Below, piece by piece: positions 48,501 to 52,489 of a DNA stretch of 52,489 nt. This DNA is from Candidatus Phosphitivorax anaerolimi (GTDB lineage: Bacteria > Desulfobacterota > Desulfomonilia > UBA1062). The stretch spans positions 1 through 52,489 of the forward strand of contig MPOS01000003.1 in assembly GCA_001896555.1 (NCBI GenBank), read 5' to 3'. The translations under genes were made by a program, and so were the position numbers. Each line of letters starts with the position of its first letter. The stretch's first letter is position 1. The notes below the pieces were generated by a model, which did no database searches, had not been told where the DNA came from, and worked only from the letters and a program-made list of their open reading frames with translations.

Positions 48501-51500
48501 AGCACGGGGGACAACAGCGACCCTGACCGCGACGGCGACGGCATCAGCAATGACTACGAAACCCAGCTCGGAACCGACCCGAACGACCCTTCAAGCACCC
48601 CGCCGGACCTTGATGCAGACGGTGTCCCGGACTTGCTGGACGATGACCGTGACGGTGACGGGCACGCGAACGATGCCGATGTGTTCCCCGACGACCCTGC
48701 GGAATGGTCTGACCTGGATAACGACGGCATCGGCGACAACGCCGATCCGGACCGTGACGGCGACGGCATCGATAACGACTATGAAATCCAGGCGGGCACC
48801 GATCCGGACGACCCGTCCAGCGTGCCGCCGGACCTGGACGGTGACGGCATTCCCGACCAGATAGACCCTGACCGCGACGGCGACGGGCACGCGAACGATA
48901 CCGATGCGTTCCCCGACGACCCTGCCGAGTGGTCGGATATCGACAGTGACGGCATCGGCGACAATGCAGACCCGGATAGAGACGGCGACGGGATCAGTAA
49001 CGACTACGAGACCCAGCTCGGCACCGACCCGAACGACCCCGCCAGCACACCGTCCGATCTCGACGGCGACGGCATTCCGGATCAGCTGGACGACGACCGC
49101 GACGGCGATGGTTATCAGAATGCGGCTGACGCCTTCCCGGATGACCCGGCCGAGTGGTCCGACCTGGACAACGACGGCACCGGCGACAATGCAGACCCGG
49201 ATAGGGACGGAGATGGAATCAGTAACGACTATGAGGCCCAGCTCGGCACCGATCCGAACGACCCTGCGAGCGTCCCGCCCGATGTCGACGCAGACGGCAT
49301 TCCGGACCAGCTCGACCCTGACCGCGACGGCGACGGCCATGAGAACGGCTCTGACGCTTTCCCCGACGACCCGAACGAGTGGGCGGACCTGGACGGCGAC
49401 GGCACGGGCGACAATTCTGACCCTGACCGCGACGGCGACGGGTTCAGCAACGCCGATGAGACAGCGGCAGGCACGAATCCGGACGACCCCTCCGACTTTC
49501 CGGACACGACCGCCCCGATCATCACCCTGCCAGACGGCACGGAGATCACCACCCCGGCCGACACGATCACACTCACCGGGCAGGTGACCGACGAGGGCTC
49601 CGGCGTTGTGCGCGTGTACGCGGTCTCCGACCAGTATGCAGGGGTCGAGTTCAGCGTGAGCCTCTCGGGCAGCACCTGGGAGGTCGAGATGCCGCTCAAG
49701 CCGGGCTCCAATTCCGTCACGATCATTGCCCTGGATGGGGCGCTCAACGCTGCAGAGCTCGCCGTGATGGTGACCAGGCAGTTCTCCGGAGCCATCATAG
49801 ACCTGGCGATCGACAGCCCGCAGCCGAATGCCGTGGTGCCGGAAGCAGCGATACGGGTATCGGGCACGCTCACCACCGAGGTCGAGTACCGCTCCATCAC
49901 CATCACCGTGGCCGGCAGGCCGGCAGGCCTGTCTCAGACGGACGAGCCCACGGTCATGCGTTATGCGTGCGACGACGTGCCCCTGATCGTGGGAGGCAAC
50001 ACCATCGAGGTCGCGGCAGACCTGGGCGATGCCGCGGGAGGACAGGAGGACCAGACCGTCAGGAGATGGGTGCGTGTGACCTGCTCGCCTGAGCAGCACC
50101 AGGTGGATCCGCCCACGATCATGATCACCTCTCCGTCGCCCGGTGCCTGGATGGGTACGGACAGCTTCTATGTCGAGGGATCGGTCTCAGGGCAGGCAGC
50201 CCCCTTGAGCCTGACCGCGGATGGGAGCGCTGTCGCCCTGCTGGGCCCGGATGAGACGAACAGGGAGTTTCGCGTCCTGGTGAGCTTTGTCCAGGGCATG
50301 CCGCAGCGGGAGGTCACCCTTGCCGCGTGCGACGCCCTGGGGCAGACGGCATCCATCAGCGCATGCTACCACCGCGACAATGCCGCCCCAATGATCGAGC
50401 TGGACAACCAGATCGCGCCCTTCCCGGTGGAGAATGTCGTGCAGCGCCACCCCTATGTGTTGACCGGCACGGTCAGTGACGACAACCTGGCCGCCTTCGA
50501 GGTCAACGACCAGTCCGTTTCCTTAAGCCCCGGAACAGACCAGGGTAGCTACCGCTTCAGCGTGCCCCTTGCACTGGGCGCGAGCGCCCCCTCGCTGGTG
50601 ACCCTCACGGCGCGCGATTTCGCGGGCAACGCCGCGACAGGCTCCTACAGTCTCAGGCTGGAAAACGACCTGGTGATCGAGCTGGTGCTGCCGGATTCCG
50701 ACACGGTGCTCATCACCCAGGGAGAGCCCATCCCCCTGAAGGTGGTGGCCAGGCTCGGAGGAACAGTGCAGGGCAGCAGCTACCCGGCCGATGTGCTCGA
50801 CGGCTCGGGCGCCCCGGTAGCGTCCGCCTCCCTGCTCAACAGCGCGGGCATGGTCTCCGGAACCATCGAGGTGCCGGCAACCACGGGCGACTACGAGCTG
50901 AGGCTGCGGGTGCTGGACGCCACCGAAGCCGTGCTCGCGAGCACGGCAAGGACCTTCAAGGTGGCCGACCCGGCGCCCATCCCGCTGGAGCTCACCAGGG
51001 TCGTGCCCGCGGACAACGAGACCGGCGTGGACGTCAACACCGGCATCGGCCTGTTCTTCAACAAGCCCGTCGACCCGGCCCTGCTCACGGTGGAGGTCAC
51101 CGAAACCGCCCACGGCTACACCTATGAGGACACGGACGAGCCGGGCACGGACAGCCTGCACGCCAGGGGCTACGAGCTGTGCGAGGTGCACCGCGACCAT
51201 CAGGCAGTGGACGGCGTGCTCTCCATCCTCGACGGGGGCACGGCAGCGACCTTTTATCCGCGGCAGGACCTCGCCTTCGGCGCCCAGGTGTTCATCAATG
51301 TGAGCTACGACGGCAGCGGGGTCTCGCGCACAACCTACCACACCAGGGCACTGCCGACCTTTGTCGAGGGCGGGGTGCTCGACCAGTTCGGCCGGCCCGT
51401 GCAGGGCGTGGAGGTGTCCATATCAGAGCTGGGTTTAAGTGTGTCCACGAACGAGAACGGCATGTTCTCCTTTGGCTATGGCATGGGCCCGGAAGACATC

Positions 51501-52184
51501 ATCCCGTCCGGGCGCTACACACTCCGGATCAACCAGGGCCTCAAGGCCGCGGGTTACGGCTCGTACACCCAGGTGATCGGCGTGGAGCGCAACCGGCGCA
51601 CCTATGTGGGCCAGGTGAGCCTGCCCCGGCTGAACATGGAGATCCCGTTCTGTCACGTGGGCTCCGGGGTCGGCGAGGCGGTGATCAACGGCGGAGAGGT
51701 GAAGCTTGGGCTTGCCGGGGTGGGTCTCCTGTTCCCCGATTCCCGGAACCAGGGGGCCATCCACGTGCAGTTCAGCCTGATAACGGCGCTGCCCTACCGG
51801 TTCATGGAGAGCTGCGCCCCCTTGTGGACCTATTCGGTCCAGCCATCGGGGATACAGATCTCCGGCAGCATGCAGGTGGACTTCGCCCTGCCCGCCTGCC
51901 AGGGCGGCCATGCCTACGCACCGCTGGAAGGCGAGTACGTGGTGCTCATCGGCGTTGACCCCGAGAGCTTCAGCCTGGTGCCTTCAGGGGTGGGCCGGAT
52001 GCAGGGCAACCGCATCGTGAGTCGGGGCCCCACGCGTTTTCGCGTGCTCGACGAGATCGGCTATGCGCGGGTGCTGCCCGACCAGCTCGAAGACCTCGAG
52101 GCGTACGCGGACGGAGAGCTGTCGTTTGAAGATCTCATGGTAAAGCTGCAGACCCACCGGCTGACGGACGGAGAGGGTCAGTGA
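45537..52184 (+). CDS. Secreted TSP3-rich protein with two MshQ-like domains, 2215 residues
   Basis: ATG 45537 has GAGGAG five bases upstream. Signal peptide 1-37 (core AAMLLLFLLC, cleavage near AGAAGAA). Two related N-terminal domains (38-297 and 356-613) have the plan of MSHA-pilus protein MshQ: a Cys-x-x-x-F start, a Cys-rich short loop, a run of strands with YWINKLRIGSNAGIFITGEG or YWIEKASLGESVDIKVTGEG, a strand LFLYVNGDL, then a 'no-function' beta ladder. A short TSP3 piece separates them. Residues 625-1294 are a regular 75-residue TSP3 array. Five Ig-like domains (1322-1816), an SbsA-type Ig domain (PADNETGVDVNTGIGLFFNK), a carboxypeptidase-regulatory-like domain (1942-2034, GGVLDQFGRPVQGVEVSISE) and an unrecognised C-terminal domain (2035-2215) follow. 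No sorting signal. Likely calcium-stiffened surface or pilus-associated adhesin, partner of the giant protein. Confidence 0.9.
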   Translation: MGCMVNGKRGRGYVRLYLQAAMLLLFLLCRAGAAGAAECSVYFDSALQTHSPNKGVVFKYGSSIQDNPAMALRTVSVDNTFNTSTCGPGTLCQATGVPASELVIGSFVRTNSTHDIKISSLDSAILGLNLQNQFRSIDLGYGSTLEFSGQVGTYIIDELDLNYGARVYLAPGDYWINKLRIGSNAGIFITGEGPVRLFVNSDLVLSYNSLINTPDWDQAGVSGKLFLYVNGDLTMNLQSAVSGIIYGRGVLEMNYCSRIYGMINCSSAELGLSARIVYQGAGTLFDQLGTVCGQIVVPPDTDADGIPDDFDPDIDGDGIDNFYEVMTGTDPYDPSSTPLDADGNGIPDVLEQSACCSNACMDVFQNGLQSHSQDGFIRFSYNAQLLNPSSPYLNTKTLHTCIASSLPSCDESECIGADSTGSVVDPGEFLFTDSSLTLQVRFGDEVSLTGSDPAEYKKIHVMPNAVLNLSGHAVYRIASLQALYNSVINLAPGDYWIEKASLGESVDIKVTGEGTARIFVHEMVNLPWSMRVNYSEQDPGADAHKVYLHAFNKVHLGTDVRFAGFIFSHANVKVGFGSQVFGGISAKEITLDADAKVTYEPEALEALDFGFICDMDGDGIYDGLDPDRDGDGIDNDYEIQAGTDPDDPSSVPPDLDGDGIPDQIDDDRDGDGHANDTDAFPDDPAEWSDIDSDGIGDNADPDRDGDGISNDYETQLGTDPNDPASTPPDMDADGIPDQLDPDRDGDGHDNPVDLFPDDPAEWSDLDSDGIGDNSDPDRDGDGIGNDYETQLGTDPNDPASTPPDMDADGIPDQLDDDRDGDGHENVSDAFPDDPTEWSDLDGDGTGDNSDPDRDGDGHANETDAFPDNPAEWSDLDGDGIGDNTDPDRDGDGHDNTADAFPDDPAEWSDIDNDGMGDNADPDRDGDGINNDYETQLGTDPNDPASVPPDMDSDGIPDPLDDDRDGDGHANDTDAFPEDPNEWSDLDGDSTGDNSDPDRDGDGISNDYETQLGTDPNDPSSTPPDLDADGVPDLLDDDRDGDGHANDADVFPDDPAEWSDLDNDGIGDNADPDRDGDGIDNDYEIQAGTDPDDPSSVPPDLDGDGIPDQIDPDRDGDGHANDTDAFPDDPAEWSDIDSDGIGDNADPDRDGDGISNDYETQLGTDPNDPASTPSDLDGDGIPDQLDDDRDGDGYQNAADAFPDDPAEWSDLDNDGTGDNADPDRDGDGISNDYEAQLGTDPNDPASVPPDVDADGIPDQLDPDRDGDGHENGSDAFPDDPNEWADLDGDGTGDNSDPDRDGDGFSNADETAAGTNPDDPSDFPDTTAPIITLPDGTEITTPADTITLTGQVTDEGSGVVRVYAVSDQYAGVEFSVSLSGSTWEVEMPLKPGSNSVTIIALDGALNAAELAVMVTRQFSGAIIDLAIDSPQPNAVVPEAAIRVSGTLTTEVEYRSITITVAGRPAGLSQTDEPTVMRYACDDVPLIVGGNTIEVAADLGDAAGGQEDQTVRRWVRVTCSPEQHQVDPPTIMITSPSPGAWMGTDSFYVEGSVSGQAAPLSLTADGSAVALLGPDETNREFRVLVSFVQGMPQREVTLAACDALGQTASISACYHRDNAAPMIELDNQIAPFPVENVVQRHPYVLTGTVSDDNLAAFEVNDQSVSLSPGTDQGSYRFSVPLALGASAPSLVTLTARDFAGNAATGSYSLRLENDLVIELVLPDSDTVLITQGEPIPLKVVARLGGTVQGSSYPADVLDGSGAPVASASLLNSAGMVSGTIEVPATTGDYELRLRVLDATEAVLASTARTFKVADPAPIPLELTRVVPADNETGVDVNTGIGLFFNKPVDPALLTVEVTETAHGYTYEDTDEPGTDSLHARGYELCEVHRDHQAVDGVLSILDGGTAATFYPRQDLAFGAQVFINVSYDGSGVSRTTYHTRALPTFVEGGVLDQFGRPVQGVEVSISELGLSVSTNENGMFSFGYGMGPEDIIPSGRYTLRINQGLKAAGYGSYTQVIGVERNRRTYVGQVSLPRLNMEIPFCHVGSGVGEAVINGGEVKLGLAGVGLLFPDSRNQGAIHVQFSLITALPYRFMESCAPLWTYSVQPSGIQISGSMQVDFALPACQGGHAYAPLEGEYVVLIGVDPESFSLVPSGVGRMQGNRIVSRGPTRFRVLDEIGYARVLPDQLEDLEAYADGELSFEDLMVKLQTHRLTDGEGQ
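45648..46430 (+). other. MshQ-like domain 1
   Basis: Residues 38-298. Begins ECSVYFDSALQTHSPNKGVV, has a Cys-rich segment STCGPGTLC, then a right-handed-ladder-like run (GTYIIDELDLNYGARVYLAP and the following strands to SARIVYQG). Cys39, the STCGPGTLC pair and two further cysteines could form disulphides. Family resemblance is from the overall motif plan, not from an alignment. Confidence 0.6.
46603..47375 (+). other. MshQ-like domain 2
   Basis: Residues 356-613. Starts CCSNACMDVFQNGLQSHSQD, has PSCDESECIG as its Cys loop, then YRIASLQALYNSVINLAPGD and the ladder ending FGSQVFGGISAKEITLDADA. It is a diverged duplicate of domain 1. Confidence 0.6.
47412..47717 (+). repeat. Recent segmental duplication, copy 1
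   Basis: 306 bases that recur at 48747-49052, exactly 1335 bases (445 codons) downstream, with about nine mismatches counted by hand (97% identity). This is much closer than neighbouring units of the array are to one another. Confidence 0.88.
48747..49052 (+). repeat. Recent segmental duplication, copy 2
   Basis: Second copy of 47412-47717. Both encode DNDYEIQAGTDPDDPSSVPP, whose EIQAG variant occurs in no other unit of the array. Confidence 0.88.
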
Positions 52185-52489
52185 TGAAAAGGGAGAGGCT
52201 GTTCGAGGGTTTCATGATGACATATGCAAGACACTTCACGGCACTGGTTCTGATGATTGGCATGGTATGGTCCATCCTGGCAGGAGGATCACAGGCGGCG
52301 CAGATCGCTGGGTATGTGTACACGCGCTCGCCGATTTTGACCGAGACGGGCAACAGGATCTGGTGCGAGTATGCCCAGGACGGCTCGATCGTCCGCGACC
52401 TGGCGGAGGCCACCGGAGAGTATGACCCTGCCCTGGGCTGCCTCGTGCTCTCGGGCCAGGAGTACCAGTCCTACTGCCAGGCCTACCAG
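52184..52489 (+). CDS. Secreted protein of unknown function, 5' part only
   Basis: ATG 52184 overlaps the stop of the preceding gene (TGATG) and has GGAGAGGG just upstream, so it is translationally coupled. The 102 codons in the window stay open to the end. A signal peptide is clear: hydrophobic core FTALVLMIGMVWSILAG, cleavage after GGSQA or SQAAQ. An internal ATG pair at 52214-52219 is an alternative start with a more compact signal. The visible mature part begins QIAGYVYTRSPILTETGNRI and contains three cysteines; no family is recognised. Its position suggests a third extracellular component of the same system. Confidence 0.8.
   Translation, partial: MKRERLFEGFMMTYARHFTALVLMIGMVWSILAGGSQAAQIAGYVYTRSPILTETGNRIWCEYAQDGSIVRDLAEATGEYDPALGCLVLSGQEYQSYCQAYQ

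Larger units (their letters stand above)
47409..49418 (+). repeat. Tandem 225-bp TSP3 repeat array (8 full, 2 short units)
   Basis: Full units of 75 codons start at 47409, 47634, 47859, 48294, 48519, 48744, 48969 and 49194; short units of 35 codons start at 48084 and 48189; a partial unit begins at 49419. Each full unit is a 40-residue half (DPDRDGDGISNDYETQLGTD and on) plus a 35-residue half (DRDGDGHANDTDAFPDDPAE and on). Both halves begin with D-x-DRDGDG, and the short units are second halves only. Asp-rich loops suit calcium binding. Confidence 0.92.

Noticed and set aside
47409-49418. CRISPR-like or satellite DNA repeats
   Set aside because: The periodicity is 225 bp, in frame with codons, without unique spacers, and encodes regular TSP3 repeats.
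48591-50099. A 502-codon minus-strand frame
   Set aside because: Shadow of the TSP3 array of the 2215-residue protein, with the same periodicity and no ribosome binding site or domain.

Overview
The window comes from a GC-rich (about 58-60%) Gram-negative-type bacterium. Strong AGGAG-type ribosome binding sites, two lipoprotein parvulins and very large secreted proteins built of Ig-like, TIG, beta-propeller and thrombospondin type-3 (TSP3) modules would fit a deltaproteobacterial/Desulfobacterota-like lineage. That taxonomic guess rests on style only; no marker gene is present.

Layout. Bases 1-58 hold the first codons of a minus-strand gene. Bases 121-1641 are a 1521-bp IS4-superfamily insertion sequence with 13-bp terminal inverted repeats and a transposase gene broken by a one-base frameshift. 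It lies between the divergent gene and the main operon. After a 584-bp leader without genes (1642-2225), one uninterrupted reading frame runs from 2226 to 43697 and encodes a secreted protein of 13,823 residues, which takes up 79% of the window. It is followed by two short lipoprotein genes of the parvulin/SurA type (43735-44586 and 44586-45458), a second large secreted protein of 2215 residues (45537-52184), and the start of another secreted protein that runs off the end (52184-52489). Two junctions are TGATG stop/start overlaps, and the giant gene is only 37 bases from the first parvulin gene, so 2226 to the window end reads as one operon, possibly with an internal boundary at 45459-45536.

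The giant protein has a clear plan. It has a signal peptide, an N-terminal region, and about 20 cadherin/Ig-like repeats (3597-11400). Seven super-repeats follow, each with a beta-propeller of LVIVD-like strands, an SbsA-type Ig domain and one or two IPT/TIG domains (11985-25880). Next come two more propeller regions set among Ig domains (to about 32745) and invasin-like Ig domains. From 34378 there is a calcium-binding TSP3 region organised as cassettes of the form Ig, carboxypeptidase-regulatory-like beta domain, payload, TSP3. The payload is an alpha/beta GATase-like domain in the first cassette and a recurring roughly 250-residue module (four copies, not assigned to a family here) in the later ones. 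The C-terminus is three fibronectin type III domains with no recognisable sorting or anchoring signal.

The second large protein has two MshQ-like N-terminal domains, a very regular 75-residue TSP3 array with a recent 306-bp duplication, five Ig-like domains and a distinct C-terminal domain. My inference is a surface or extracellular adhesion/matrix assembly: the giant fibre, a shorter TSP3 partner, dedicated periplasmic foldases for the export of extremely long beta-rich chains, and at least one more secreted component downstream.
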